Source: Streptomyces fructofermentans
Lineage (GTDB): Bacteria > Actinomycetota > Actinomycetes > Streptomycetales > Streptomycetaceae
NCBI RefSeq assembly: GCF_014651055.1
Contig: NZ_BMWD01000001.1
Span: 695,348-759,347, forward strand
DNA length: 64,000 bases
Reading direction: 5' to 3'
The position numbers and the translations under genes were made by a program. Every line of letters starts with the position of its first letter. The stretch's first letter is position 1. Under the pieces are notes generated by a model that saw only the letters and a program-made list of their open reading frames with translations, was not told the origin of the DNA and did no database searches. This document shows positions 18,908-27,986 of this stretch, piece by piece.

Positions 18908-20427
18908 GCCGCTTCCTCGGGTCCGTACGGGCCAGGGCCACGCTCGGCGCGAGTGTCGTCGTCGCCGTGGCGCTCGCGGCGGCGGGCGCGGCCGTCCTGC
19001 TGTCGCTGTGGTCGAACCTGAGCGGACAGGCGGGCACCCAGGCGGAGCGCACCGCGCGGGAGGTGGCGGCCGAACTCGCCGCAGGGCGCGGATACGCGGA
19101 CCTCTCCCTGGACGACGAGGACCAGCCCGTGCAGGTCGTCGACGGCGCCGGCCGGCTGGTCGCGGTCACCGAGGACCTGGAGCGGATCAGCGGCACCGGT
19201 GTCGCGCGGGTGAAGCCGCAGGCCCCGGCACCCGTAGGGGCCGACGCGGCGGACGGCCGGCAGAAGGGCGGGACCGGAGGACCGGGGGAGCGGGAGGCCC
19301 CGGAGGAGCGCGACGACGCCGGGGACCGCGACGACGCCGGGGACCGCGACGAGCCCGAGGAGCCCGAGGAGTCGGACGACGACTCCCTCGAAGTGGGCGA
19401 GATCGGCGACGCGTCCTTCGGCGACGGATCGGCCACGGTCGACGGCGAGACGGCCGACTACCGCTTCGCCACCGTCCCGGTGGAGGTCGACGGCAGGGGG
19501 ACGCTCACCGTCCACGCGGGCGCTCCGCTGACCGCGGAGCAGGAGGCCGTCAGCACCGCGCTGACCGTGATGCTGATCGGGTTCCCCCTGCTCCTGGCCG
19601 TGGTGGCCCTGGTGACCTGGCTCGTCACCCGCAGGGCGCTGCGCCCCGTCGAGGGCATCCGCCGGGAGATGGCCGCGATCACCGCGTCCGAGGACCTCAC
19701 GCGGCGGGTGCCCGTCCCGGACACCCACGACGAGGTCGCGATGCTGGCGCGCACGACCAACGAGACGCTTGCCGCGCTGGAGCACTCCGTGGAGCGGCAG
19801 CGGCGTTTCGTGGCCGACGCCTCGCACGAACTGCGCAGCCCCATCGCCTCCCTGCGCACGCAGCTCGAAGTGGGGGCCGCGCACCCCGGACTGCTCGATG
19901 TGGACGGGGCGGTGGAGGACACCGTACGGCTGCAGCGGCTGGCCGCAGACCTGCTGCTGCTCGCGCGACTGGACGCGGGGGAGAGGCCCGCGGACGCGCG
20001 TTTCGACCTGGCCGCGCTGGTCCGGGCGGAGGCCGCCCAGCGAGGTGGGGACCGGGTGCCGGTGTCCGTCGACGCGGAGAGCGTCCCGGTTGCCGGCTCG
20101 CGCGGCCAACTGGCGCGGGTGCTGGGCAATCTGCTCGACAACGCCCAGCGGCACACGCGTACGTCGGTCGCCGTGACCGTGCGGCGGGAGGGGCGCTGGG
20201 CGGTCGTCGAGGTCGCCGACGACGGGGCGGGTGTGCCCGCCGGGGAGCGCGAGCGGGTCTTCGAGCGCTTCGTACGGCTCGATGAGGCCCGGACGCGTGA
20301 CGACGGCGGGGCCGGCCTGGGCCTGGCCATCGCGCGGGACGTGGCGGTCGGGCACGGTGGTTCGCTCACCGTGCGGGAGGCGGCGGCGGGCGGAGCCCTG
20401 TTCGAACTCCGCCTGCCCTCCGCCTGA
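18904..20427 (+). CDS. Membrane sensor histidine kinase with acidic extracytoplasmic domain
   Basis: A 507-residue kinase, partner of the regulator at 18245. Transmembrane helices at about residues 12-36 and 218-242 flank an external domain of about 180 residues. The middle of that domain (about 130-162) is an Asp/Glu/Arg repeat (DDAGDRDDAGDRDEPEEPEE), an unusual polyacidic stretch that could bind cations. A HAMP domain follows, then the H-box FVADASHELRSPIASLRTQ with His308, the N-box NLLDNAQRH, and G-boxes DDGAGV and GAGLGLAIA. All catalytic blocks are intact. Confidence 0.93.
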   Translation: MSRFLGSVRARATLGASVVVAVALAAAGAAVLLSLWSNLSGQAGTQAERTAREVAAELAAGRGYADLSLDDEDQPVQVVDGAGRLVAVTEDLERISGTGVARVKPQAPAPVGADAADGRQKGGTGGPGEREAPEERDDAGDRDDAGDRDEPEEPEESDDDSLEVGEIGDASFGDGSATVDGETADYRFATVPVEVDGRGTLTVHAGAPLTAEQEAVSTALTVMLIGFPLLLAVVALVTWLVTRRALRPVEGIRREMAAITASEDLTRRVPVPDTHDEVAMLARTTNETLAALEHSVERQRRFVADASHELRSPIASLRTQLEVGAAHPGLLDVDGAVEDTVRLQRLAADLLLLARLDAGERPADARFDLAALVRAEAAQRGGDRVPVSVDAESVPVAGSRGQLARVLGNLLDNAQRHTRTSVAVTVRREGRWAVVEVADDGAGVPAGERERVFERFVRLDEARTRDDGGAGLGLAIARDVAVGHGGSLTVREAAAGGALFELRLPSA

Positions 20428-20430
20428 GCG

Positions 20431-20448
20431 CCGGCCCGCCGGGGCCGG
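20431..20448. terminator. Short GC hairpin between sensor kinase and MarR gene
   Basis: CCGGCCC (20431-20437) pairs with GGGCCGG (20442-20448) around GCCG, between two convergent stop codons only 26 nt apart. Confidence 0.55.
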
Positions 20449-20453
20449 TCGCG

Positions 20454-20930
20454 CTACGGACGCCCCCGCTGCCCCCGCAGGTGCTCCGCGATCGGGGTCA
20501 GGGACTTGTGGAGCTCTTCCAGGGCCTCGGGCCGCAGCAGGTCGATGAAGTGCCGCCGAACCGAGGAGACGTGGTGCGGCGAGACCTTCCGCATGGTTTC
20601 GAGGCCGTGGTCCGTGAGAACCGCGTACAGCCCGCGGCGGTCGGACTCGCAGTTCTCCCGCCGGACCAGGTCCGCGTTCTCCATGCGGGTGATCTGGTGC
20701 GAGAGCCTGCTCTTGGACTGGAGGGTGGCGGAGGCGAGGTCGCTCATCCGCATCCGCACGCCCTCCGACTCGGAGAGGTTCACCAGGATCTCGTAGTCGT
20801 TCATCGTCAGTCCGAACGGCTGGAGGTCCCGTTCGAGCTGGTACGTCAACAGCCTGTTGACCTCCAGGTGGGTGCGCCAGGCGCACTGCTCCGCATCGGT
20901 CAGCCAGCGCGTGGCCGTCTCGGTCTCCAT
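20454..20930 (-). CDS. MarR-family transcriptional regulator
   Basis: A 158-residue winged-helix regulator. The DNA-binding core is visible as MSDLASATLQSKSRLSHQITRME followed by the wing NCESDRRGLYAVLTD; two Cys or Cys-like positions are near the wing (ENCESD), which in some MarR proteins sense oxidants, but only one Cys is present there. The start ATG at 20930 lies only 6 nt from a perfect -10 hexamer on the same strand, so the mRNA may be leaderless. It is followed on the same strand by the AIM24 cluster coming from upstream. Target unknown. Confidence 0.88.
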   Translation of the reverse strand: METETATRWLTDAEQCAWRTHLEVNRLLTYQLERDLQPFGLTMNDYEILVNLSESEGVRMRMSDLASATLQSKSRLSHQITRMENADLVRRENCESDRRGLYAVLTDHGLETMRKVSPHHVSSVRRHFIDLLRPEALEELHKSLTPIAEHLRGQRGRP

Positions 20931-20936
20931 GAATGA

Positions 20937-20942
20937 ATTCTA
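20937..20942 (-). promoter_or_regulatory. Candidate -10 (TAGAAT) of a leaderless MarR gene
   Basis: TAGAAT on the minus strand ends 6 nt before the start codon at 20930, so transcription would begin at or next to the ATG. No clear -35 at 17-18 nt. The surrounding 40 bp is distinctly AT-richer than its neighbours. Confidence 0.45.
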
Positions 20943-21022
20943 CCTAAGATGTTGAAAGGCGAACTAGTGAGGGTGGCGTGACGGCGCGCACACGTTCGAC
21001 GTCACACTCCGCAGACTACCGC

Positions 21023-21820
21023 TCACAGCCCGAAGCGACGCTGGAGGTCCCCCAGCTGTCCGGGAAGACGCGGTGTGCCGCCTTGCCCCGGTCCGTGGCC
21101 GGGTGCCCCGCCTCCGCCGGGCACCCCGGGCTGGTGCGGGACCGTGCCCGCCGGCTGCTCCGCCATCAGTGCCTCGCTGGACTGGAGGAGCACCGTACCG
21201 GCCCCCACGAACTCGAACTGGTGCTCCTCGCCGGAGGCCCCGCCGAGGCCCGTAAGCGCACGTAGACCGCCCATCACGCCGGTCATGTAGCCGTGGTCGT
21301 AGTGGTGGCACGGCGAGGGGCAGTCGGCCCAGCCCACGAGCGCCTGCGGGTCGACCCGGATCGGCGGTTCCATGAACACCACGGGACCGTTCGACGCGGC
21401 CACGAAGGTGCCGGTCCCGATCAGGGTCAGGAAGCCGGGCACGATCGACTGCTTGAGCGCGAGAGTTGGCTGAAAAGCGAGGAGGTTGCCCGAGCGAATG
21501 GTCAGGTTGCCCTTGTCCAGGTCGTACGAATTCACATCGAACGCCCGGTCGGCGAGGAGCATCCTGCCCGTGCCCGAGGCCACCACCCAGTCGCTCGCGT
21601 GCAACGGCGAATGGAACGAGGTCCGCACGAGACGGTCGAGACGGCCGTGCCCGATGCCGTTGAAGTCCATCGAGCCGTAGTAGGCGATCATCTTGCCCTT
21701 CTGCAGGAACCACTCGCTTCCCCTGAGTTCCACGCAGAAGGTGTACGCGTTGACGTTGTCGTCGACGGGCAGGGTGGTCGGGTCGTGCACGACGGGGCCC
21801 GCGCCCGGGTGGGTGGTCAC
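21023..21820 (-). CDS. AIM24-family protein (third gene of the triplet)
   Basis: A 265-residue beta-rich protein of the AIM24/TerB-like jelly-roll family. The Gly-rich repeated strands include MIAYYGSMDF, GRMLLADRAFDV, LTIRSGNLLAF and FEFVGAGTVLLQS. Unlike its two paralogues it has a Pro/Gly-rich C-terminal tail of about 50 residues. The GTG start at 21820 overlaps the upstream stop by 4 nt (GTGA). The family is widespread, and the mitochondrial member affects inner-membrane architecture; bacterial roles are not established. Confidence 0.88.
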   Translation of the reverse strand: MTTHPGAGPVVHDPTTLPVDDNVNAYTFCVELRGSEWFLQKGKMIAYYGSMDFNGIGHGRLDRLVRTSFHSPLHASDWVVASGTGRMLLADRAFDVNSYDLDKGNLTIRSGNLLAFQPTLALKQSIVPGFLTLIGTGTFVAASNGPVVFMEPPIRVDPQALVGWADCPSPCHHYDHGYMTGVMGGLRALTGLGGASGEEHQFEFVGAGTVLLQSSEALMAEQPAGTVPHQPGVPGGGGAPGHGPGQGGTPRLPGQLGDLQRRFGL

Positions 21821-22467
21821 AGCTTCTCCTCCGACGCCTGGACGTACACCGCTCCGTGGCCGCTCAGTTCGAGCTGGAAGGCCTCGCCCGAGCCGCGGCC
21901 CACCAGGTCGCGCAGACCGAGCGCGGCGGACAGTTTGTTGCGCACGTCCCCGTGGTGGGCGACGTACGCCTGGGGGTCGACGTGCACCGGGCGCTGCGGG
22001 GTGATCGGGATCTCGACGACCCCGCCGTGCGCCATGACGGCCACGGCGCCGTGGCCCTTGAGGGTCGTGGTGAACAGGCCCTGCCCGGTGACCTGCCCGC
22101 GGACCATGCCCATGACCCCGCCCTGCGAGCCCATGAACATCGTCCCCTGCTCCAGCGTGCCGTCGAAGGCGAGCAGCCGGTCCGCCTCCACGTACAAGGT
22201 GTCGCCCGTGAGGTTGATCACCTGGATGTGGTGGCCGCCGTGCCCGAACAGGACCGTGCCGGAGCCCTCCACGGTCATCAGGGGCGTCGCCTCGTCCGCG
22301 ACCCGGCGGCCGATCATCGACATCAGCCCGCCCTGGCCGCCCTGCATGTTGGGGGTGAAGGAGACCTCGCCCTTGTACGCGAGCATCGCGCCGCGCTGGC
22401 TGAACAGCCGGGCGCCCGGCAGCACCGTCGCCTCGATCATCTTGGAATTGACCTCACGGAACGGCAT
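21817..22467 (-). CDS. AIM24-family protein (second gene of the triplet)
   Basis: A 216-residue AIM24 jelly-roll protein: MLAYKGEVSFTPN, TVLFGHGGHHIQVINL, LYVEADRLLAFDG and FQLELSGHGAVYVQASE recur as paired strands. No signal peptide. ATG at 22467 is separated by one base from the stop of the first gene (TGA-G-ATG), and the 3' end overlaps the third gene, so all three are translated from one message. Confidence 0.9.
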   Translation of the reverse strand: MPFREVNSKMIEATVLPGARLFSQRGAMLAYKGEVSFTPNMQGGQGGLMSMIGRRVADEATPLMTVEGSGTVLFGHGGHHIQVINLTGDTLYVEADRLLAFDGTLEQGTMFMGSQGGVMGMVRGQVTGQGLFTTTLKGHGAVAVMAHGGVVEIPITPQRPVHVDPQAYVAHHGDVRNKLSAALGLRDLVGRGSGEAFQLELSGHGAVYVQASEEKL

Positions 22468-22468
22468 C

Positions 22469-23101
22469 TCACACGTCTCCCGCGATCGAATTGCGCTCAC
22501 TGGGCTGCACGTAGACGATCCCGTCGCCCTCGAAGCGGATCTGGAAGGCCTCGCCGCCGCCCTCGCCCAGGAAGGTGCGGAACGTCACACCGGACTGGAA
22601 CGACTGCCGCAGGTTCCCCTGGTGCGCGACGTACGCGCCCGGGTCGACCGTCAGCGGGTACTGGCCGCTGACCCGCAGCACCACCGCGGGGCCCTCGGAC
22701 ATGATCGCCGCCTGGCCGTGGCCCTCGACCGTCGTTGTGAAGAGCCCGTTGCCCTGGGAGGCGCCGCGCAGGCCGGTGAACGAGGTGCCCGTGCGCAGGC
22801 CCGAGTCCGTCGCGAGCAGGTTGCTCGACTCGACGAAGAGCTTGTCGCCGCGGAGGTCCACGAGATTGATCTCACTGGCCCGGTCCGCGAACCAGCACGT
22901 CCCGTGCCCCTTCACCTCCATGAGGGTCATCTGCTCCCCGGTGATCCGGCGCGTCACCATGCCGCGGATCCCCTCGCCGCCGCCGGTGAGCTTCTTGAAG
23001 TCCATCCGGCCGTCGTACGCGACCATGGAGCCGTTCTTCGCCTTCACGGCGTCCCCGGTCATGTCGACGGCCAGCACCTTGCTGCCTTGGAGTCGGAACA
23101 T
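22469..23101 (-). CDS. AIM24-family protein (first gene of the triplet)
   Basis: A 210-residue paralogue of the next two genes, with the same strand pattern (MVAYDGRMDFKK, TCWFADRASEINLVDL, LFVESSNLLATD, FQIRFEGDGIVYVQPSE). It heads the operon. ATG at 23101 is preferred; a GTG two codons upstream (23107) is equally possible because neither has a strong ribosome site. Three tandem copies probably form a hetero-oligomer, which is inference from co-translation and similar length. Confidence 0.88.
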   Translation of the reverse strand: MFRLQGSKVLAVDMTGDAVKAKNGSMVAYDGRMDFKKLTGGGEGIRGMVTRRITGEQMTLMEVKGHGTCWFADRASEINLVDLRGDKLFVESSNLLATDSGLRTGTSFTGLRGASQGNGLFTTTVEGHGQAAIMSEGPAVVLRVSGQYPLTVDPGAYVAHQGNLRQSFQSGVTFRTFLGEGGGEAFQIRFEGDGIVYVQPSERNSIAGDV

Positions 23102-23298
23102 CGCCACGCTGCGACGGTAGCCGCCGGGGGCATCCGCCGACAGGTCCTCCGGGAGGATCCGACCCCGGACGCCACCCCGAGACCCGCCGCCCGGGAGGCC
23201 GCCGCCGGATGCTTCAATGGGAAATCGCTTGTGCTTGCGTTCACAAAGCGGCTGTTCCCTCCGAGCCACTCCCGACCGTTCTCCACCGAAGGTGACCC

Positions 23299-23643
23299 GT
23301 GGACATCAAGACCGCCTCCGCCCTCCGCCGCCTCCGTCTCGTCTCCGCGCCGGAGGCCGTCTCGTTCCTTCTGCTGCTCGTGTCGTCGGTGCTGAAGCGG
23401 ACGACGGAGTTCAACGCGGTGCCCGTGATGGGCTGGGTCCACGCCATCCTCTTCATCCTCTACGTGGTCTTCTGGGCCGACGCCTGGAACCGCGCGAGGT
23501 GGGACCTGAAGGCCGCGGCCCTCTACTTCGCCCTCTCCGTGCTGCCGACGGGCGGCTTCTTCGCCGAGCGGATGCTCAAGCGCGAGGCCGAGAGCGCGGT
23601 CATCGCGTCCCGTGCCCGCAAGGAAGGGGTGGTGGGCGCATGA
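23299..23643 (+). CDS. DUF3817 small membrane protein (copy 1)
   Basis: A 114-residue protein with three hydrophobic segments ([20 protein letters not shown] region, [32 protein letters not shown]). The last ends in the family motif P-T-GGFF-E-R. The GTG at 23299 is preceded by GAAGGTGACCC. Function unknown. Its stop overlaps the next start by 4 nt. A paralogue is at 32484-32822. Confidence 0.85.
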   Translation: MDIKTASALRRLRLVSAPEAVSFLLLLVSSVLKRTTEFNAVPVMGWVHAILFILYVVFWADAWNRARWDLKAAALYFALSVLPTGGFFAERMLKREAESAVIASRARKEGVVGA

Positions 23644-23939
23644 TCGTCGCCTTCTCCGTGACCCCGCTGGGTGTCGGTGAGGACGTGGGGGAGTACGTCG
23701 CCGACGCCGTCCGGGTCGTGCGGGAGTCGGGGCTGCCGAACCGTACGGACGCGATGTTCACGTCCGTCGAGGGCGAGTGGGACGAGGTGATGGCCGTCGT
23801 CAGGCGGGCCGTGGCCGTGGTGGAGGCGAGGGCGCCCCGGGTGTCGCTCGTCCTCAAGGCGGACATCCGGCCCGGGGTCGTCGACGGGCTGTCGTCCAAG
23901 GTCGCCACGGTCGAGCGGCATCTGGGGGCGGAGGGCTAG
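23640..23939 (+). CDS. MTH1187-family (DUF77) thiamine-binding-like protein
   Basis: A 99-residue ferredoxin-like protein: VAFSVTPLG at the N-terminus, then [12 protein letters not shown] and [10 protein letters not shown]. Family members are tetrameric and bind thiamine-like molecules. It is translationally coupled to the DUF3817 gene (ATGA), which suggests a shared membrane-linked role. Start ATG at 23640 is fixed by the overlap. Confidence 0.85.
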   Translation: MIVAFSVTPLGVGEDVGEYVADAVRVVRESGLPNRTDAMFTSVEGEWDEVMAVVRRAVAVVEARAPRVSLVLKADIRPGVVDGLSSKVATVERHLGAEG

Positions 23940-24046
23940 GCGGGGCCCTTGGCGGGAGCTTCCGTCCCCGTCCGCCGTTGCGGGTCGCGTGCCCCGGGGT
24001 GTCGTGCCTCGGGGTTTCGTGTGTCCGGGGGTCCGTTGTGGACGTT

Positions 24047-24074
24047 CGCGCGGTTCCCCGCGCCCCTGAGGGGG
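24047..24074. repeat. Copy of an abundant Streptomyces intergenic hairpin element
   Basis: GCGCGG-TTCC-CCGCGC (24048-24063), immediately followed by CCCC-TGA-GGGG, matches the short GGGGCGCGGGGAACYGCGCG-type element that recurs hundreds of times between Streptomyces genes. The two small hairpins sit in the 250-bp gap between the thiamine-binding-like gene and cslA, where they could terminate the upstream operon. Recognition is from memory. Confidence 0.6.
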
Positions 24075-24189
24075 TGTTGGCCGCGGGGGTCCACTCTCCT
24101 GGACCCGTTCGGTTCGACAGGCCGGGCAAATGCGCTTTTCGTGTGGGTATCGGCTCGTTCGATCACTGGACCGAACCCTGGAGGGCGCT

Positions 24190-26004
24190 GTGCGGCCGGA
24201 GGGCTACGACTACGACACCCACAGCAGACTCGCCGGACCGCTCACGGAGCCGTCCGGCTCTCCCTACCGGGTGCAGTACACCAAGCTCCTCGCCCTCGAA
24301 CCGCACCGAATACGAGCCGTCCTCCTCATGACGCTCGCCCCCCTCCTCACCGGTCTGCTCCTCGTCTACCTGGTGTGGCCCACCCACTGGGTGGCCCGTG
24401 AGGGCGGCACGGACTGGCTGGTCGCGCTGGACGTCGCGATGCTCATATCGATCGGGCTGATCGAGCTGTTCATGCTCGTCAACGTGGCGTCGATCTCCCA
24501 CGCCACCATGGTCGCCAGGGACCCCGTGCCCGTCTTCCCGGAGCAGGGGACGCGCGTCGCGTTCCTCACCACGTACGTCCCGGGCAAGGAACCGCTCGCG
24601 ATGGTCCGGGCCACCCTCGAAGGCGCCGTCCGCGTCACCCACGCCGGCCCCGTCGACGTGTGGCTCCTGGACGAGGGGGACGACGAGCAGGCCAGAGCCA
24701 TGTGCGCGGAACTCGGCGTGGGCCACTTCACGCGCCGCGGCGTCCCCGAGTGGAACCGGGCCAAAGGCGTCCACAAGGCCCGCACGAAGCACGGCAACTA
24801 CAACGCGTGGATCGCGATGCACGGCGGAGCCTACGAGTTCTTCGCCTCCGTGGACACGGACCACGTACCGCTGCCCGAGTTCCTGGAACGGATGCTGGGC
24901 TACTTCCGCGACCCGGACGTGGCCTTCGTCGTCGGCCCGCAGGTGTACGGCAACTACACCGCCCCCGTCACCAAGGCCGCCGAGTCCCAGCAGTTCCTCT
25001 TCCACGCCCTGATCCAGCGCGCCGGCAACCGCTACCGCGCCCCCATGTTCGTCGGCACCAACAACGTCGTACGCATCGCCGCCGTCCAGCAGATCGGCGG
25101 ACTCTGCGACTCCATCACCGAGGACATGGCCACGGGCTTCGAACTGCACCGGCGCAGGAACCCGGTGACCGGACGCCACTGGCAGTCCGTCTACACCCCG
25201 GACGTCCTGGCCGTCGGCGAGGGACCCGTGTCCTGGACCGACTTCTTCACCCAGCAGACGCGCTGGTCCCGCGGAACGTACGAGACGCTGTTCAAGCAGT
25301 ACTGGAAGGCCCCGTTCACGATGCCGCCGGGCCGGTTCTTCTCGTACACGCTGATGCTCGTCTACTACCCGATGACGGCCGTCAACTGGCTGCTGGGCAT
25401 CCTGAGCTGCGTCCTGTTCCTGTGCTTCGGCGCCTCCGGCACCCAGGTCAGCGCGTCCGTGTGGCTGATGCTCTACAGCGACGCCGCCGCGCTGCAGATC
25501 GGCCTCTACCTCTGGAACCGGCGGCACAACGTGTCGCCGCACGAGCCCGAGGGGTCCGGCGGTCTCGCCGGCATGGCGATGTCCGCCCTCTCCGCGCCGA
25601 TCTACCTCAAGTCCTTCGGCGCGGCGCTGCTGCGCCGCCCCAGCCGCTTCGTCGTCACCCCCAAGGGGGGCGACACCAGCTCGGACCGGCTGCTGACCTT
25701 CCGGATCCACCTCTTCTGGGCGGGAGTCCTGGCGGTGGCGCTCATCGCCTCGTTCTTCCTCGACCACACCCACGCGGCCATGCGCACCTGGGCCCTCCTC
25801 GCGCTCCTGATCTCCCTCGCCCCGGTCGCCGTGTGGCTCGGCACGGGTGTGCGCGACCGCCGGGTCCCGCGGAGCGCGGTCCCGGACGTCAGGGCGGCGG
25901 ACGGCGAGCCGCAGTCCGCGCTCGCGGTCGGGACGGGCGGCACGGTACCCGGCGGCACGCTGCCGGGCGGGACGGTCCCCAGCGGCACGACAGGAGGCAA
26001 CTAG
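24190..26004 (+). CDS. cslA: CslA, cellulose-synthase-like family 2 glycosyltransferase
   Basis: Membrane GT2 enzyme that makes a beta-glucan-type polymer at hyphal tips. The 604-residue product has two N-terminal membrane segments (about 42-64, 78-102), then the catalytic domain with LLDEGDD (161), the DTD metal site (222-224), the TED general-base region (310-312) and QQTRW (355-359), the processive GT2 signature. Several membrane segments follow, and a Gly/Thr-rich tail with GGT repeats. I chose GTG 24190, preceded by GGAGGG at good spacing, over the more distant ATG 24130. glxA follows after 3 nt. Confidence 0.93.
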   Translation: MRPEGYDYDTHSRLAGPLTEPSGSPYRVQYTKLLALEPHRIRAVLLMTLAPLLTGLLLVYLVWPTHWVAREGGTDWLVALDVAMLISIGLIELFMLVNVASISHATMVARDPVPVFPEQGTRVAFLTTYVPGKEPLAMVRATLEGAVRVTHAGPVDVWLLDEGDDEQARAMCAELGVGHFTRRGVPEWNRAKGVHKARTKHGNYNAWIAMHGGAYEFFASVDTDHVPLPEFLERMLGYFRDPDVAFVVGPQVYGNYTAPVTKAAESQQFLFHALIQRAGNRYRAPMFVGTNNVVRIAAVQQIGGLCDSITEDMATGFELHRRRNPVTGRHWQSVYTPDVLAVGEGPVSWTDFFTQQTRWSRGTYETLFKQYWKAPFTMPPGRFFSYTLMLVYYPMTAVNWLLGILSCVLFLCFGASGTQVSASVWLMLYSDAAALQIGLYLWNRRHNVSPHEPEGSGGLAGMAMSALSAPIYLKSFGAALLRRPSRFVVTPKGGDTSSDRLLTFRIHLFWAGVLAVALIASFFLDHTHAAMRTWALLALLISLAPVAVWLGTGVRDRRVPRSAVPDVRAADGEPQSALAVGTGGTVPGGTLPGGTVPSGTTGGN

Positions 26005-26007
26005 CCC

Positions 26008-27963
26008 ATGGCCCACCGGCCCTCGAAGAAGACCAGGAAGACGCTGCTCGGCATCGGCGGCGTCGCGGTGCTCGCCGGGCTCAACGCCCCCGCCGCGATC
26101 GGCTTCGTCTCGGAGGAGTACCACGAGTACAAGATCGCCCAGCCCGGCTACCAGGCCCGGTACGGCTCCTGGAAGCAGTTGGGCATCCCCGAGGAGTTCC
26201 GCACCAACGCCATCCACGCGGCGCTCCTGCACACGGGCAAGGTGCTGATCGTCGCGGGCTCGGGCAACGAGCAGAAGAAGTTCGACGAGGGCTCGTTCGA
26301 CACCGTCCTGTGGGACCCGGGGAACGACACGTTCAAGCGGATCCCCACCCCGGACGACTTCTTCTGCTCCGGGCACGCCCAGCTCCCCAGCGGCAGACTG
26401 CTCGTGGCGGGCGGCACGGCCCGCTACGAACTGCTCGACGGCGAGGTCGAGCGGGCCGGCGGAGGCATGAGGGTGAAGAACGAGAACCCCGACAAGCCGG
26501 TCGTCCTCAAGAAGGGCACCCGCTTCCGCTCGCCGTCCGGGACGGAGTACGTCAGCAGGTTCGACGTCACCGTCCCCAAGGCCAAGCGCACGCAGAAGAT
26601 CACGTACGACGGTGCCGGCGTGATGCGGCCCTGGAGGACGAAGGTCGTCGCGAGCGAGGCCCGCGTCTTCGTCGAGGCGGCGGAGAAGGGCGAGGGGGCG
26701 GTCACCGACAAGCAGGCCCAGTACGAGATCGTCGGCCTGAAGGGCAAGGCGGCGGACAACACGTACGGCCTCTCCGAGAAGATCACCATGGACAAGCAGG
26801 ACTTCCAGGGGATCAGGGCGGCCTACGAGTTCGACCCGACGGCCGAGAAGTACCTGCCGGTCGGCCCGATGGACAAGGCCCGCTGGTACCCGACACTCGT
26901 CGGCCTGCAGGACGGGCGGGTGCTCGCCGTCTCCGGGCTCGACGACGTCGGCGTGATCGACCCGGGCGACAACGAGATCTACGACCCGAGGACCAAGAAG
27001 TGGACACCGGGCCCCAGGCGCTACTTCCCGACCTACCCGGCGCTCTTCCTCACCAAGGGCGGCAAGCTCTTCTACCCGGCCTCGAACGCCGGTTACGGGC
27101 CGGCCTGGCTGGGGCGCGAGCCGGGCCTGTGGGACCCGAGGACCAACTCGTTCGAGAGGGTGCCCGGCCTGAGGGACACAGACCAGACGGAGACCTCCTC
27201 CTCGGTGCTGCTGCCGCCCGCCCAGGACCAGAAGGTGATGATCCTCGGCGGCGGGGGCGTCGGCGAGTCCGCGAGGTCGACCTCGCGGACCGCCGTGGTC
27301 GACCTCCGCAAGGGCGACCCGGCCTTCGAGGACGGCCCCGACCTCCCGCAGGGCACCCGCTACCTGAACAGCGTGATCATGCCGGACGACTCGGTGTTCA
27401 CCTCGAACGGCGCCGAGGACTACCGGGGGCGCAGCGCCAGCAACATCCTCAAGGCCCAGTTCTACGACCCGAAGTCGAACACGTTCCGGTCGGCGGCCGC
27501 GCCGCGGGTGGGCCGCAACTACCACTCCGAGGCGCTGCTGCTGCCCGACGGCCGGGTCGCCACGTTCGGCTCGGACCCGCTCTTCGACGACCAGCAGAAC
27601 ACCAAGCTCGGCCACTTCGAGCAGCGCATGGAGATCTACACCCCGCCGGCCCTGCACAGGAACGGCGGGAAGCGCCCCGTGCTCGGCGACGGGCCGCAGG
27701 AGGTCGACGGGGAGGGCCGCGCGACCTTCGCCACCCGGCACCCCGAGCGGGTGGTCAACGCCCGGCTGATGCGGCCCAGCGCGGTCACGCACAGCACGGA
27801 CGTCGAGCAGCGGTCCATCGCGCTGGGGCTGACGCGGACGAAGGACTCGGTGACCGTGGACGTGCCCTCCGACCGGACGCTGGTGCCGCCCGGCTGGTAC
27901 ATGCTCTTCGTGACCGACGCGCAGGGCACGCCGTCCGAGGCGAAGTGGGTCCAGGTCAAGTGA
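26008..27963 (+). CDS. glxA: GlxA, mono-copper radical oxidase (galactose-oxidase-like)
   Basis: Membrane-anchored copper oxidase that processes the CslA glycan and is needed for tip glycan deposition and aerial growth. The 651-residue product has a signal anchor (KTLLGIGGVAVLAGLNAPAA), seven Kelch-like blades and a C-terminal Ig-like domain. By family analogy Cys120 (FFCSGHA) and Tyr294 (ARWYPTL) form the thioether-linked radical cofactor, Trp293 stacks on it, and Tyr505-His506 (GRNYHSE) plus His595 (AVTHSTD) bind copper. All are present, so the enzyme should be active once copper-loaded. Co-translated with cslA. Confidence 0.95.
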   Translation: MAHRPSKKTRKTLLGIGGVAVLAGLNAPAAIGFVSEEYHEYKIAQPGYQARYGSWKQLGIPEEFRTNAIHAALLHTGKVLIVAGSGNEQKKFDEGSFDTVLWDPGNDTFKRIPTPDDFFCSGHAQLPSGRLLVAGGTARYELLDGEVERAGGGMRVKNENPDKPVVLKKGTRFRSPSGTEYVSRFDVTVPKAKRTQKITYDGAGVMRPWRTKVVASEARVFVEAAEKGEGAVTDKQAQYEIVGLKGKAADNTYGLSEKITMDKQDFQGIRAAYEFDPTAEKYLPVGPMDKARWYPTLVGLQDGRVLAVSGLDDVGVIDPGDNEIYDPRTKKWTPGPRRYFPTYPALFLTKGGKLFYPASNAGYGPAWLGREPGLWDPRTNSFERVPGLRDTDQTETSSSVLLPPAQDQKVMILGGGGVGESARSTSRTAVVDLRKGDPAFEDGPDLPQGTRYLNSVIMPDDSVFTSNGAEDYRGRSASNILKAQFYDPKSNTFRSAAAPRVGRNYHSEALLLPDGRVATFGSDPLFDDQQNTKLGHFEQRMEIYTPPALHRNGGKRPVLGDGPQEVDGEGRATFATRHPERVVNARLMRPSAVTHSTDVEQRSIALGLTRTKDSVTVDVPSDRTLVPPGWYMLFVTDAQGTPSEAKWVQVK

Positions 27964-27986
27964 CTCCTCCCGCGGCGGCGGGGGCG

